NCBI RefSeq assembly: GCF_900114485.1 | Contig: NZ_FOTF01000010.1 | Coordinates: forward strand, 92,136-156,135 | Length of the DNA stretch: 64,000 nt | Direction: 5' to 3' | DNA from: Loktanella salsilacus | GTDB lineage: Bacteria > Pseudomonadota > Alphaproteobacteria > Rhodobacterales > Rhodobacteraceae | Shown here: positions 8,635 through 16,951 of the stretch, in pieces | Layout of the letters: each line of letters begins with the position of its first letter | Position numbering within the stretch: position 1 is the first letter of the stretch | Translations under genes and position numbers: made by a program | Notes under the pieces: generated by a model | The model's database searches: none | What the model saw: the letters and a program-made list of their open reading frames with translations, nothing else | What the model was told of the DNA's origin: nothing

Positions 8635-9537
8635 ATGGGCGACTGGCTCGTGCAAATCGCCGGCACGCCAGAGGGCGCGCGGCTTGCGACACTCCTCGCG
8701 CTGATGTCCGCTGTCGCGCACGCCGCATTTGGCGCGCTGCAAAAAGGGCGGCATGATCCGTGGCTGTCGCGCGGCGCGATTGACGGCTGGCTGGTGGTCA
8801 TTTCGGCCCCCGTCGCGCTGTTTATCGTGCCTTGGCCGACGGGGCAGGTGGCGTTCCTGCTCGCGGGCGCATTGGTGATCCATTTCGCTTACAAAGTCAC
8901 AATGGCGCTATCGTATGAACGCGCGGCCTATACGGTTGTCTATCCAGTCGTGCGCGGAACGGGGCCGCTGGTCACGGTATTGGCCGCGAGCGTGATTTTC
9001 CACGAACATTTTACGCTGGTGCAATGGCTCGGCGTCATGTGCCTGTCGGGCGGTATTCTGATGCTGGCTTTCGTCAACCTGCGCGAAAATAAGCTGGACT
9101 TGCGGGCCATGCAAATCGGCCTGCTTTGGGCATTGGCGGCAGGTATTATCGTTGCGATTTATACCACCTACGATGCCTACGGCATCCGGCAAGCTGCTGA
9201 TCCGTTTACGTTTTTAGCGTGGTTCTTCTTTATCACCGCACTTGATTTCCCCATACTTGCCACGATCCGCTATCGCCGCATGGCCAACCCGCCCGCCCTT
9301 GGGCCGCTGATGCTGCGCGGCTTTTTCGGGTCTTTCATCGCGTGGCTGTCCTTTGGCGGCGTCATGCTCGCCACTCGCCTTGATAAAGTCGGAGAGGCCG
9401 CCGTGCTGCGCGAAACATCTACCGTGTTTGCGGCGCTGATCGGCTATTTCATTCTGGGCGAGACGGTGGGTAAACGCCGCGCCGCGCTGATGGCGCTGGT
9501 TGCCTTGGGCGCGGTAATCGTGGAAATGGGCGGCTAG
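8635..9537 (+). CDS. EamA/DMT family transporter
   Basis: The product has 300 residues in about ten hydrophobic segments arranged as two EamA repeats (roughly 10-140 and 150-295). An acidic or aromatic residue starts several of the loops. Members are inner-membrane drug/metabolite exporters or importers, and the substrate cannot be read from sequence. The reading frame extends upstream into ftsY, but ATG 8635 is the first start after the repeat unit and gives a normal length. It is followed 12 bases later by yciB, so the two are probably co-transcribed. Confidence 0.85.
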   Translation: MGDWLVQIAGTPEGARLATLLALMSAVAHAAFGALQKGRHDPWLSRGAIDGWLVVISAPVALFIVPWPTGQVAFLLAGALVIHFAYKVTMALSYERAAYTVVYPVVRGTGPLVTVLAASVIFHEHFTLVQWLGVMCLSGGILMLAFVNLRENKLDLRAMQIGLLWALAAGIIVAIYTTYDAYGIRQAADPFTFLAWFFFITALDFPILATIRYRRMANPPALGPLMLRGFFGSFIAWLSFGGVMLATRLDKVGEAAVLRETSTVFAALIGYFILGETVGKRRAALMALVALGAVIVEMGG

Positions 9538-9549
9538 AGGGAGACCAAC

Positions 9550-10161
9550 ATGGCCACGCAACCGATCAATCCGTTTCTGAAACAGGTGCTGGAACTTGGC
9601 CCGACGGTCATGTTCTTTATCGTCTACACCCGGATCAAGGACGACGTTTTTACTATCGGCGGGACGGAATATTCCGGCTTTATCCTATCCACGCTGATCT
9701 TTATCCCGATTCTGTTGGCCGCAATGGGTCTGCTGTGGGCGCTGACCAAAGAACTAAGCCGCATGCAGATTTTCACCGCGTTTATGGTGATTTTCTTTGG
9801 CGGGCTGACGGCTTATTTCAATGACGAGCGGTTTTTCAAAATGAAAACCTCTATCGTGTATGCCGTCATCGCGGCCGTGTTGGGCATTGGCCTGCTGCGC
9901 GGCAAATCCTATATGGAATGGGCGATGGGTGCGGCCTTGCCGATGGAACATAAGGGCTGGATGATCCTGACCCTGCGCGTTGCGCTGTTCTGTGTCGCCT
10001 TGGCGCTGTTCAACGAATGGCTGTGGCGCACGCAATCGACAGACCTGTGGGTCAAGATTGAAACCTTTGCCTTTCCAGTGATCAGCATGATCTTTCTTGG
10101 TTGGCAGTTCTATGCAGTGCGCGACTATATGATCGAAGAAGACGCCGGGCCTAAAGCCTAA
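9550..10161 (+). CDS. yciB: Inner membrane-spanning protein YciB / septation protein IspZ
   Basis: The product has 203 residues with five or six hydrophobic helices. Family features are the opening NPFLKQVLELGPTVMFFI, the FNDERFFKMK motif and the late segment FNEWLWRTQSTDLWVKIETF. YciB/IspZ proteins are linked to cell envelope and septum function in enterobacteria, but their molecular activity is not settled. The gene sits 12 bases after an EamA gene and not far from ftsY. Confidence 0.93.
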   Translation: MATQPINPFLKQVLELGPTVMFFIVYTRIKDDVFTIGGTEYSGFILSTLIFIPILLAAMGLLWALTKELSRMQIFTAFMVIFFGGLTAYFNDERFFKMKTSIVYAVIAAVLGIGLLRGKSYMEWAMGAALPMEHKGWMILTLRVALFCVALALFNEWLWRTQSTDLWVKIETFAFPVISMIFLGWQFYAVRDYMIEEDAGPKA

Positions 10162-10173
10162 CCGCCCTTTATC

Positions 10174-10503
10174 TTATCGCATTTCGCGCAGCGCCATAGA
10201 GTTGAAGCGCGCTGCAGGACTGCTGCGCACGCCTTGGCGCAGCAGATCCACAAGCGCGGGGCGCGCAGGCATTGTAAAGGCGACCCCGATACGGTGCGCG
10301 GTGACCCAGCGCACGGTGCCGGTGACCTTTTCGGACATCACCTCTAGCGCGACACGTTCGCCGCTTACGACATTTTCCACACCTTCCAGACGCGCGCCGC
10401 CCTGATTGACGTCAATCAAGGTGGCCCGTTGTCGGTCGCGCGGCGTTGTCACCGTCAGGACAAAGGCCGTCGGATAGCGGTGTTTGCGGAATTTCTGGTT
10501 CAT
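10174..10503 (-). CDS. PilZ domain protein
   Basis: The product has 109 residues, nearly all one PilZ domain. The RKHRY near the N-terminus and DVNQGGARLEG about 25 residues later fit the RxxxR and [D/N]xSxxG cyclic-di-GMP contacts, although Ser is replaced by Gln. A small beta barrel follows, with VRWV and RIGVAF. The ATG at 10503 has AGGGGA 7-8 bases upstream; a TTG two codons earlier is less likely. It is probably a stand-alone c-di-GMP sensor, and because of the Ser change the binding is not certain. Confidence 0.8.
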   Translation of the reverse strand: MNQKFRKHRYPTAFVLTVTTPRDRQRATLIDVNQGGARLEGVENVVSGERVALEVMSEKVTGTVRWVTAHRIGVAFTMPARPALVDLLRQGVRSSPAARFNSMALREMR

Positions 10504-10558
10504 GTTCAATTCCCCTACGATAGCAAACCAGTGCTAGCGCAGGGATATGAACATTCGG

Positions 10559-11266
10559 TTAGGACGGTTTAGAGAACAGCTGATCCTGCGCGCCGCGATC
10601 CTTGGCAAAATCCCCGCGCAGTTCTGCATGCAGGGCGCGGCCGCGCAGCACGGCGGGGCGGGTGCCGACTTGGTCCAGCCAGCGCGCAAGGTGGGGTTTG
10701 TCGTCCAGCGTCTGCTGTTGGCCTTCCCAGAGGGACGCCCAGCCCCAGCAGGCCATATCGGCGATGGAATAATCGCTGCCCGCGATATACTCGTGTCGCG
10801 CCAACTGCTTGTCCATCACGCCGTACAGGCGCGCGACCTCGGTGCGGTAGCGGTTCTTGGCGTAGGGCAGATCGTTGGGCGGATCCATTGCGGGGGCATA
10901 TTTCAGGAAATGATGCGCTTGGCCCGCCATGGGGCCAAGCCCGCCCATCTGCCACATCAGCCACTGATCGACGGCAATCCGGTCCCGCTCTGTCGCGCCG
11001 CCAAATTTACCGGTTTTGCGCGCCAGGTATTGCAAGATCGCCCCGGATTCAAAGATCGAGATCGGCGCACCATCCGGCCCGTCTGGGTCGGTGATCGCAG
11101 GCATGCGGTTGTTGGGGGAAATCGCCAGAAAATCCGGCTTGAACTGGTCACCTTTGCCGATGTTCACCAGATGCGTGGTATAGGGTAGGCCGAACTCTTC
11201 CAGCGCGATGGACACCTTCCAACCATTTGGAGTGGGCCAGAAATACAGATCAATCGGGGCGGACAT
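10559..11266 (-). CDS. Glutathione S-transferase family protein (YghU/YfcG-like)
   Basis: The product has 235 residues. The N-terminal thioredoxin-fold domain begins DLYFWPTPNGWKVSIALEE; the TPNG(W)K motif marks the nu-class/YfcG group, which act more as disulfide-bond reductases than as classical transferases. The glutathione gamma-glutamyl site is IFESGAILQYLA. An all-helical C-terminal domain with GPMAGQAHHF and DYSIADMACWGW follows. The ATG at 11266 is preferred over upstream in-frame codons because it gives the conserved N-terminus. Confidence 0.9.
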   Translation of the reverse strand: MSAPIDLYFWPTPNGWKVSIALEEFGLPYTTHLVNIGKGDQFKPDFLAISPNNRMPAITDPDGPDGAPISIFESGAILQYLARKTGKFGGATERDRIAVDQWLMWQMGGLGPMAGQAHHFLKYAPAMDPPNDLPYAKNRYRTEVARLYGVMDKQLARHEYIAGSDYSIADMACWGWASLWEGQQQTLDDKPHLARWLDQVGTRPAVLRGRALHAELRGDFAKDRGAQDQLFSKPS

Positions 11267-11295
11267 AGCAGGCCTTTCGCAGCAGGCGGCCAGAT

Positions 11296-11619
11296 TTAGC
11301 CGCGTCTGCGATGGTAGTTCCTCAGCGCCGTTGCGCAATGGCAGACTTCGGCCCGCATGATCTGGCAATATAGGTCAATGCCGCCCCGCACGATCCGCCA
11401 GATCGCGCAGCCTTTGCCGCCACGGTCACAGGCCAGCGCGGTGCGGGCGGAAAAGGTCATGTCGGCGGGGCCAAAGGTGGCCCGGTTAAGCACCAGCGAC
11501 ATGCGAAACAGCGTGATTTCGGTGATTTCGTCGTCCAGCACGTCGGGTGGCAAGGCAAAGGCGTCTTGCAAACGCGTGCGAAATGGACGGCGGCGGTCTT
11601 CGGTTGTCTGGTAGGTCAT
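11296..11619 (-). CDS. Hypothetical protein
   Basis: The product has 107 residues without signal peptide or membrane span. It has five Cys residues (ALACDRGGKGC, LYCQ and VCHC). The ATG at 11619 gives MTYQTTEDRRRPF; the frame opens further upstream to 11685. The gene lies between a GST gene and the metZ leader. No family is recognised. Codon use resembles that of its neighbours, so it is probably real. Confidence 0.55.
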   Translation of the reverse strand: MTYQTTEDRRRPFRTRLQDAFALPPDVLDDEITEITLFRMSLVLNRATFGPADMTFSARTALACDRGGKGCAIWRIVRGGIDLYCQIMRAEVCHCATALRNYHRRRG

Positions 11620-11696
11620 GGGCAAACCCGCGCTACATCTTGTGTGCCGTTGTCGTAGCCCGATTTCGTAACCAGCCCGTGACACCTGCGCCCGCC

Positions 11697-11725
11697 TTGA
11701 CGCAGTTTTGCGCGCCGCCTATAGC
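11697..11725 (+). promoter_or_regulatory. Promoter for the metZ leader
   Basis: TTGACG (11697-11702) and TATAGC (11720-11725) are separated by exactly 17 bases. This is close to the sigma-70 consensus. Transcription would start near 11731, the first base of the riboswitch stem. Confidence 0.75.
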
Positions 11726-11730
11726 GGACC

Positions 11731-11783
11731 CGTGGTGATTTGATGCCAGATTGCGGGCCACGTTAAACAATTCGCTAAAAGGG
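11731..11783 (+). promoter_or_regulatory. SAM-II riboswitch
   Basis: The stem P1 is CGTGG (11731-11735) with CCACG (11758-11762). It is followed by the conserved single-stranded TGATTTG, an A-rich linker and the 3' block GCTAAAAGGG (11774-11783), which makes the SAM-II pseudoknot. SAM-II aptamers bind S-adenosylmethionine and repress methionine synthesis genes in alphaproteobacteria. The next gene is metZ, which fits. Confidence 0.9.
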
Positions 11784-11794
11784 TAAGGGGTTTG

Positions 11795-11827
11795 CCCCGA
11801 TACCTGTCGGTGTCGGGGTTTTTCTTT
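11795..11827 (+). terminator. Terminator-like hairpin in the metZ leader
   Basis: CCCCGA (11795-11800) pairs with TCGGGG (11813-11818), followed by TTTTTCTTT. The hairpin lies between the SAM-II aptamer and the metZ start. A competing GGGG-TTTG-CCCC hairpin (11787-11798) uses the same C run, so attenuation is possible. Confidence 0.7.
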
Positions 11828-11844
11828 GCCGGAAAGGGCACGCC

Positions 11845-13020
11845 ATGACCGAATGGAACAAGCGCACCAAAGCCGTTCACGCAGGCACGCGCCGCAGTCA
11901 GTATAACGAAGTCTCAGAGGCGATCTTCCTCACGCAGGGGTTTGTCTATGACACAGCAGAGGACGCGCAGCAGCGGTTCCTGAAGGCGGGCGAGGATGAG
12001 TTCATCTATGCCCGCTATGGCAACCCGACGACCGCGATGTTCGAAGACCGCATCGCCGCGATTGAAGGGGCCGAAGACGCCTTTGCCACAGCATCTGGCA
12101 TGGCCGCCGTGTCTGGCGCTTTGATGTCTGTCCTGAAGGCCGGCGATCACGTCGTCAGCGCCCGCGCGCTGTTCGGGTCCTGCCTATATGTGCTGGAAGA
12201 GGTGCTGACCCGCTACGGCGTCGAAGTCACATTCGTTGATGGCACCGATCTGGCCCAGTGGAAGGCCGCCCTGCGCCCGGACACCAAGATCGCGTTTTTC
12301 GAATCCATCTCGAACCCCGCGCTCGAAGTCGCTGACCTGCCGGGCATTGCTAAGCTGGCGCACGACGTCGGCGCGATGGTCATGGTCGACAACGTCTTTG
12401 CCACGCCGGTTTATTCCCGCGCGCTGGAACTGGGCGCAGACGCCGTGATCTATTCCGCGACCAAGCATATCGATGGGCAAGGCCGGGCCCTGGCGGGGGT
12501 GATCCTGGGCAGCAAAGAATTCATTCGCGGCACGGTCGAACCCTATATGAAGCATACCGGCGGCTCCATGTCGCCCTTCACCGCGTGGATGCTGGTTAAG
12601 GGATTAGAGCACATGGACCTGCGCGTGCGCGCACAGACGGCCAGCGCGCTTCACATCGCCAAAGGGCTAGAAGGCCACCCCAAGCTGACCCGCGTGATCT
12701 ATCCCGGGCTGGAAAGCCATCCGCAGTATCAACTGTGCATGGATCAGATCGGCGCGGGCGGCACGGTGCTGGCGATTGACGCTGGATCACAAGAGGCGTC
12801 GTTCAAGCTGCTGAATGCGCTTGGTATTTTCCTGATCTCGAACAACCTTGGTGATGCGAAATCCATCGCAACGCCGCCTGCATCCACCACGCACCAGCGT
12901 CTGCCCGCCGATCAAAAGGCACATCTGGGCATCACCCCCGGTCTGATCCGCCTGTCGGTCGGCCTTGAAGACCCGGATGATCTGCTGCGCGATCTGCTTG
13001 CAGCGCTTGACGCGGTCTAA
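11845..13020 (+). CDS. metZ: O-succinylhomoserine sulfhydrylase
   Basis: The product has 391 residues and is a PLP enzyme of the Cys/Met metabolism family. It makes homocysteine from O-succinyl-(or acetyl-)homoserine and sulfide. Residues of note are YARYGNPT, the ASGMAAV stretch, the PLP-phosphate and Asp region VMVDNVFATP, and the Schiff-base Lys in YSATKHIDGQGR. GAAAGGG sits 6 bases before the ATG. Expression should fall when SAM is high, through the leader. Acetyl versus succinyl preference cannot be told from sequence, but the GQGR after the active Lys favours MetZ. Confidence 0.95.
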   Translation: MTEWNKRTKAVHAGTRRSQYNEVSEAIFLTQGFVYDTAEDAQQRFLKAGEDEFIYARYGNPTTAMFEDRIAAIEGAEDAFATASGMAAVSGALMSVLKAGDHVVSARALFGSCLYVLEEVLTRYGVEVTFVDGTDLAQWKAALRPDTKIAFFESISNPALEVADLPGIAKLAHDVGAMVMVDNVFATPVYSRALELGADAVIYSATKHIDGQGRALAGVILGSKEFIRGTVEPYMKHTGGSMSPFTAWMLVKGLEHMDLRVRAQTASALHIAKGLEGHPKLTRVIYPGLESHPQYQLCMDQIGAGGTVLAIDAGSQEASFKLLNALGIFLISNNLGDAKSIATPPASTTHQRLPADQKAHLGITPGLIRLSVGLEDPDDLLRDLLAALDAV

Positions 13021-13024
13021 GGAG

Positions 13025-13049
13025 ATGTCGCACCCTTGTGGTGCGACAT
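13025..13049. repeat. Perfect 10-bp inverted repeat between metZ and folE2
   Basis: ATGTCGCACC and GGTGCGACAT flank the 5-base loop CTTGT, 4 bases after the metZ stop. No U run follows, so it may be a Rho-type mRNA end, a stabilising hairpin or a protein-binding operator. Confidence 0.65.
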
Positions 13050-13134
13050 TATGCCAAACTGTCGCAATAAAGTTGGAAACTGGGCAGCGACGCCCCACTT
13101 AACGGGGTGAGAAACGCAAAAGGTGTGTGCTGCC

Positions 13135-14238
13135 ATGAACATTCAGTCCCGTGACCTTGACCGCCAGCCGAGCCGTGCCGAGGCAGAGGCCGCGCTGAGC
13201 CTGCTGCGGCGTTGGGCTGGCGATGCAAGCGCCGAGGAAATTGTGACCCTTGATCCCCAGATCGGCAGCCTTTTGCCCGGTCAGTCGGCGTCTGATTATC
13301 CGGCCATGGCGCGGGTCTACCCCGAGGATTTTGTGGTCGATGCCGCCTATAAAGCGACCTTGCCTGACCTGCAGAACGGCCCCACCAGCCTGATCCGGGG
13401 CGCCCAGCGTCAGATCCAACACGTCGGGATTTCCAACTTCCGCCTGCCGATCCGGTTCCACACTCGCGACGCGGGCGATCTGACGCTCGAAACCAGCGTC
13501 ACGGGCACTGTGTCGCTTGAGGCTGAAAAGAAGGGCATCAACATGTCCCGCATCATGCGGACATTCTACAAGCACGCCGAGGAAACCTTTAGCTTTGAGG
13601 TGATTGAGCGCGCTTTGGACGCCTATAAAACAGACCTCGAAAGCTTTGATGCCCGCATCCAGATGCGGTTCAGCTTTCCGATGAAAGTTGAAAGCCTACG
13701 GTCCGGCCTGTCGGGCTATCAATATTACGATATCGCGCTGGAACTGGTGGAAACAGACGGCGTGCGCCGCAAGATCATCCACCTCGATTATGTTTATTCC
13801 AGCACCTGCCCATGCTCGCTGGAGCTGTCCGAACACGCCCGCCAGTTCCGCGGCCAGTTGGCCACGCCGCATTCGCAGCGGTCGGTGGCGCGGGTGTCTG
13901 TGGTGCTGGAACCCGGCCAGCAGACCGCCTGGTTCGAAGACCTGATCGAGATGGCGCGCGCCGCTGTGCCGACGGAAACACAGGTCATGGTGAAACGCGA
14001 GGACGAGCAGGCCTTTGCCGAACTGAACGCCGCCAACCCGATCTTTGTCGAAGACGCGGCCCGTCTGTTTGCCGAACAGTTGCAAATGGACCCGCGCATC
14101 GGTGATTACCGCATCGTCGCCAGCCATCAGGAAAGCCTGCACAGCCATGACGCCGTGTCGGTCCTGACCGAAGGTCCGACCTTTGCTGCACAGTCCATCG
14201 ACCCGCGCCTTTTTGCGTCACTTTTCCACGTCGGTTAG
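13135..14238 (+). CDS. folE2: GTP cyclohydrolase FolE2 (type IB)
   Basis: The product has 367 residues. It converts GTP to 7,8-dihydroneopterin triphosphate, the first step of folate synthesis, using a range of divalent metals in place of strict zinc. Signatures are VGISNFRLPI, the catalytic-site Cys in SSTCPCSLELSEHAR, and RSVARVSV. The ATG at 13135 is preferred to an in-frame GTG at 13123. Later folate steps folB and folP are at 25.9-27.9 kb. Confidence 0.95.
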   Translation: MNIQSRDLDRQPSRAEAEAALSLLRRWAGDASAEEIVTLDPQIGSLLPGQSASDYPAMARVYPEDFVVDAAYKATLPDLQNGPTSLIRGAQRQIQHVGISNFRLPIRFHTRDAGDLTLETSVTGTVSLEAEKKGINMSRIMRTFYKHAEETFSFEVIERALDAYKTDLESFDARIQMRFSFPMKVESLRSGLSGYQYYDIALELVETDGVRRKIIHLDYVYSSTCPCSLELSEHARQFRGQLATPHSQRSVARVSVVLEPGQQTAWFEDLIEMARAAVPTETQVMVKREDEQAFAELNAANPIFVEDAARLFAEQLQMDPRIGDYRIVASHQESLHSHDAVSVLTEGPTFAAQSIDPRLFASLFHVG

Positions 14239-14292
14239 GGCGGAACGCGCTGGACGCTTGACAGCGCGGCGGCGTCGATGCACCTCGGTTGA

Positions 14293-15741
14293 ATGATTGA
14301 CCTACGCCCTGTTGGATATGTAATCGGCCTTCTGGTCGCCACGTTGGGGCTGACCATGCTGCCGTCATTTATGGCGGACCTGCTGGCAGGGAACGGGCAT
14401 TGGCCGGTCTTTCTGGAATCCGCGATCATCACCAGCCTGACCGGCACGCTGCTGGCCATGTCCTGCGCCAATGGCGTGACCGCTGGCCTGACCGTGCGGC
14501 AGACGTTTTTGCTGACCTCGACGATCTGGATCACGCTGCCGCTGTTTGGCGCGATCCCGTTCATCATCGGGGCGACGAACTGCGACTTTACCGATGCCTA
14601 TTTCGAGGCGATGTCAGGCCTGACCACCACCGGGGCCACCGTGCTTGGCGGGCTAGAGGCGCTGCCAGAAGGCATCAAGCTATGGCGCGGCACGCTGCAG
14701 TGGCTGGGCGGCATTGGTATCATCGTTGTAGCCATGGTGTTCCTGCCGGAACTGCGCGTCGGCGGCATGCAGATTTTCCGGTCTGAATCCTTTGACACGA
14801 TGGGCAAGATCCTACCCCGTGCCGGCCAGATCGCGTCGCGCATTTCGGTCATCTATGTCGGCCTGACGCTGGCCTGCGCATTGACCTACAGCGCGCTGGG
14901 TATGCCAACCTTTGATGCGGTGGTTCATGCGATGACGACGCTATCGACGGGCGGCATGGCGAACACTGACAGCTCTTTTGGGATCTACGGCGCGGGCATC
15001 CACTATGTCGGCGCCTTTTTCATGTTCAGCGCCGCGCTGCCCTTTGTGCGTTATGTGCAACTGCTTGGCGGCTCGGCCAAGCCGCTGATGCGCGACAGCC
15101 AGGTGCGCACGTTCTTTTGGATCATCATGGTCTGCGTGCTGATGATCACAGCCTGGGTCTGGGGCCGCGAAGGCCAAGTGACCGAACTGGCTTTCCGCGA
15201 GGCGCTGTTCAACGTCGTCTCGATCATTTCCGGCACGGGCTATGCCAGCGCGGATTACATGGCTTGGGGCACATTTCCGGTCGTGATGTTCTTTTTCATC
15301 GGCTTGATCGGCGGCTGCGCCGGATCGACGGCTTGTTCGATCAAGGTGTTCCGCTACCAGCTGCTCTTCGCCTCGCTCAAGGCGCAGATCCGACAAATCC
15401 ACTCGCCCCACGGCGTGTTTATTCCCCGCTACGAAGGGCGTCCGGTGGGGCAGGACGTGCTCAACTCTGTGATGGCGATGTTCGTTTTGTACATTTTGCT
15501 GGTCGGCATCTTTTCCGTGCTGCTGGGCCTGACGGGGCTGGATTTCATCACCTCTGTGTCTGGCGCGGCCACTGCGCTGGCCAATGTCGGCCCCGGTTTG
15601 GGGACGGAAATTGGCCCCGCTGGCAACTTTGTCGGTCTGAATGACACCGCCAAATGGCTGCTGGCCGCGGCGATGTGGATCGGCCGGCTGGAAATCATGG
15701 TGGTGCTTGTCATCATGACGCGGCGGTTCTGGCGCGAATAA
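14293..15741 (+). CDS. trkH: TrkH family potassium uptake protein
   Basis: The product has 482 residues and is an integral membrane K+ translocating subunit with four membrane-P-loop-membrane repeats. The four filter segments can be read: TTTGATVL, TTLSTGGMAN, ISGTGYAS and ALANVGPGLG, each with its key Gly. It normally works with the NAD-binding regulator TrkA, which is not in this window. ATG 14293 follows 54 bases of non-coding DNA after folE2. Confidence 0.95.
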   Translation: MIDLRPVGYVIGLLVATLGLTMLPSFMADLLAGNGHWPVFLESAIITSLTGTLLAMSCANGVTAGLTVRQTFLLTSTIWITLPLFGAIPFIIGATNCDFTDAYFEAMSGLTTTGATVLGGLEALPEGIKLWRGTLQWLGGIGIIVVAMVFLPELRVGGMQIFRSESFDTMGKILPRAGQIASRISVIYVGLTLACALTYSALGMPTFDAVVHAMTTLSTGGMANTDSSFGIYGAGIHYVGAFFMFSAALPFVRYVQLLGGSAKPLMRDSQVRTFFWIIMVCVLMITAWVWGREGQVTELAFREALFNVVSIISGTGYASADYMAWGTFPVVMFFFIGLIGGCAGSTACSIKVFRYQLLFASLKAQIRQIHSPHGVFIPRYEGRPVGQDVLNSVMAMFVLYILLVGIFSVLLGLTGLDFITSVSGAATALANVGPGLGTEIGPAGNFVGLNDTAKWLLAAAMWIGRLEIMVVLVIMTRRFWRE

Positions 15742-15744
15742 AGC

Positions 15745-15771
15745 GCCCTTCGACCAGATCGGCCGAAGGGC
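15745..15771 (-). terminator. Hairpin between convergent trkH and membrane protein genes
   Basis: GCCCTTCG and CGAAGGGC form an 8-bp stem. On the minus strand the stem is followed by GCTTTATT, so it best serves the gene ending at 15778. It may also act for trkH. Confidence 0.5.
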
Positions 15772-15777
15772 TGGGGC

Positions 15778-16260
15778 CTAGGCCGTGGCAAGCCGCTTGG
15801 GTGCGCCTGTCAAAAAACGATCCATCAAATAGGACATCAGCAGCGTCATCCCGACATGGCCGACAAAGGATGACTGGGTGTAGGTGCCGAAATCCATCAT
15901 AAAGCTGCGCCCGATAAAGGGGGCTAGCATACCTTGGGCGACGAACCATAGGATCAGTCCTGACACGAGCCCGGTCAGGAAGACCCGCGCGGGCATCAGC
16001 AACCGGATCAGGTAGACAAACACGCCAAACCCGACAGAACCGATGGCAAAGTGGACCGGGAACGCGGTCAGATGCGAAATCTGCAAACCCGCCAGCTTTT
16101 CCGCAAGCGCGATGACAAGGTTCGAGGGTTGCAGCGTTGGGCCAAACAGCAGCGGCGATATAAGCCAAGCGTAAAGCTCGAACACGATCTCTCCAATCAG
16201 GCCGGCGAGGATGACAGATGCGGCGATCTGTATGCGAGGGGAGGCATGGGGGAGAAGCAT
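15778..16260 (-). CDS. Hypothetical four-helix membrane protein
   Basis: The product has 160 residues with about four hydrophobic spans (near 10-35, 68-88, 92-112 and 135-152). It may be distantly related to DUF1440/YagU-type membrane proteins, but this is only an impression from the layout. It lies downstream of a PACE efflux gene on the same strand, 155 bases away, and is convergent with trkH. Function unknown. Confidence 0.7.
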   Translation of the reverse strand: MLLPHASPRIQIAASVILAGLIGEIVFELYAWLISPLLFGPTLQPSNLVIALAEKLAGLQISHLTAFPVHFAIGSVGFGVFVYLIRLLMPARVFLTGLVSGLILWFVAQGMLAPFIGRSFMMDFGTYTQSSFVGHVGMTLLMSYLMDRFLTGAPKRLATA

Positions 16261-16415
16261 TGGTATCGGGTCCTAACTGTTTGCTGCATCTGCAAGATGA
16301 ACAGGTAGGTAGGAGGGGGGTGCAGGCGGGGCAACCAACGCTTTTCTGACGCGAATTCTCTTTTGCGCGACGTATGTTACCGTTTTTACGACCAGCAGTT
16401 GGTTGGGGCGGTGCG

Positions 16416-16853
16416 CTAGTCCTGCGCGGCGGCCTGCTTCCATTCTGCCAGCGGAAACATCCAGTCATAGGCCCAGTTAAACGCAAAGGCATAGGCCATG
16501 TAAAACAGCGCAAATGACACGTCCATGACAAAGGCCTGCGCCAGCGTAATGCTAAGATACCACGCGATAAAGGGCATCAGCGCGATCAGCAGGCCGCCCT
16601 CGAACAGCACCGCGTGCAGCACGCGCACCCGGCGCGATTTCAGCGTATTGCCTGTGGTCCGCTTCAGCCACAGATCGAACAGGAAGTTATAGGCGACATT
16701 CCACAGCATCGCGGTCGTCGCGCTGACGACGCTGATCACGCCAATGTCGTGCATCGGCTGGTGGAATACGAAGGACGCGAGCGGAATAACCAGCATCAAG
16801 GCGATAACCTCAAAGCTGATGGCGTGACGGATACGGTCGGCTAAAGTGCGCAT
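16416..16853 (-). CDS. PACE family efflux transporter (AceI-like)
   Basis: The product has 145 residues with four membrane helices in two tandem bacterial transmembrane-pair domains. The repeated signature RxxHxxxFE is present in both halves: RIRHAISFE near residue 8 and RVLHAVLFE near 76. PACE proteins export biocides such as chlorhexidine and short-chain diamines using the proton gradient. The charged Glu in the first motif is the proton site in AceI. No regulator gene is adjacent. Confidence 0.92.
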   Translation of the reverse strand: MRTLADRIRHAISFEVIALMLVIPLASFVFHQPMHDIGVISVVSATTAMLWNVAYNFLFDLWLKRTTGNTLKSRRVRVLHAVLFEGGLLIALMPFIAWYLSITLAQAFVMDVSFALFYMAYAFAFNWAYDWMFPLAEWKQAAAQD

Positions 16854-16951
16854 GACACCCTCTGATTAGGTGCTGGGTCGTCCCGGCTATGATCATGTCT
16901 CAGAGGTCGTCCTCGCCCTTTACATGGCCGTTTCCCCGCGCAACTTCAAGC

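Noticed and set aside
15713..16531. 272-residue minus-strand frame spanning two small membrane protein genes
   Set aside because: It overlaps both real genes out of frame. The real frames give membrane helices and the PACE motifs, while this one does not.
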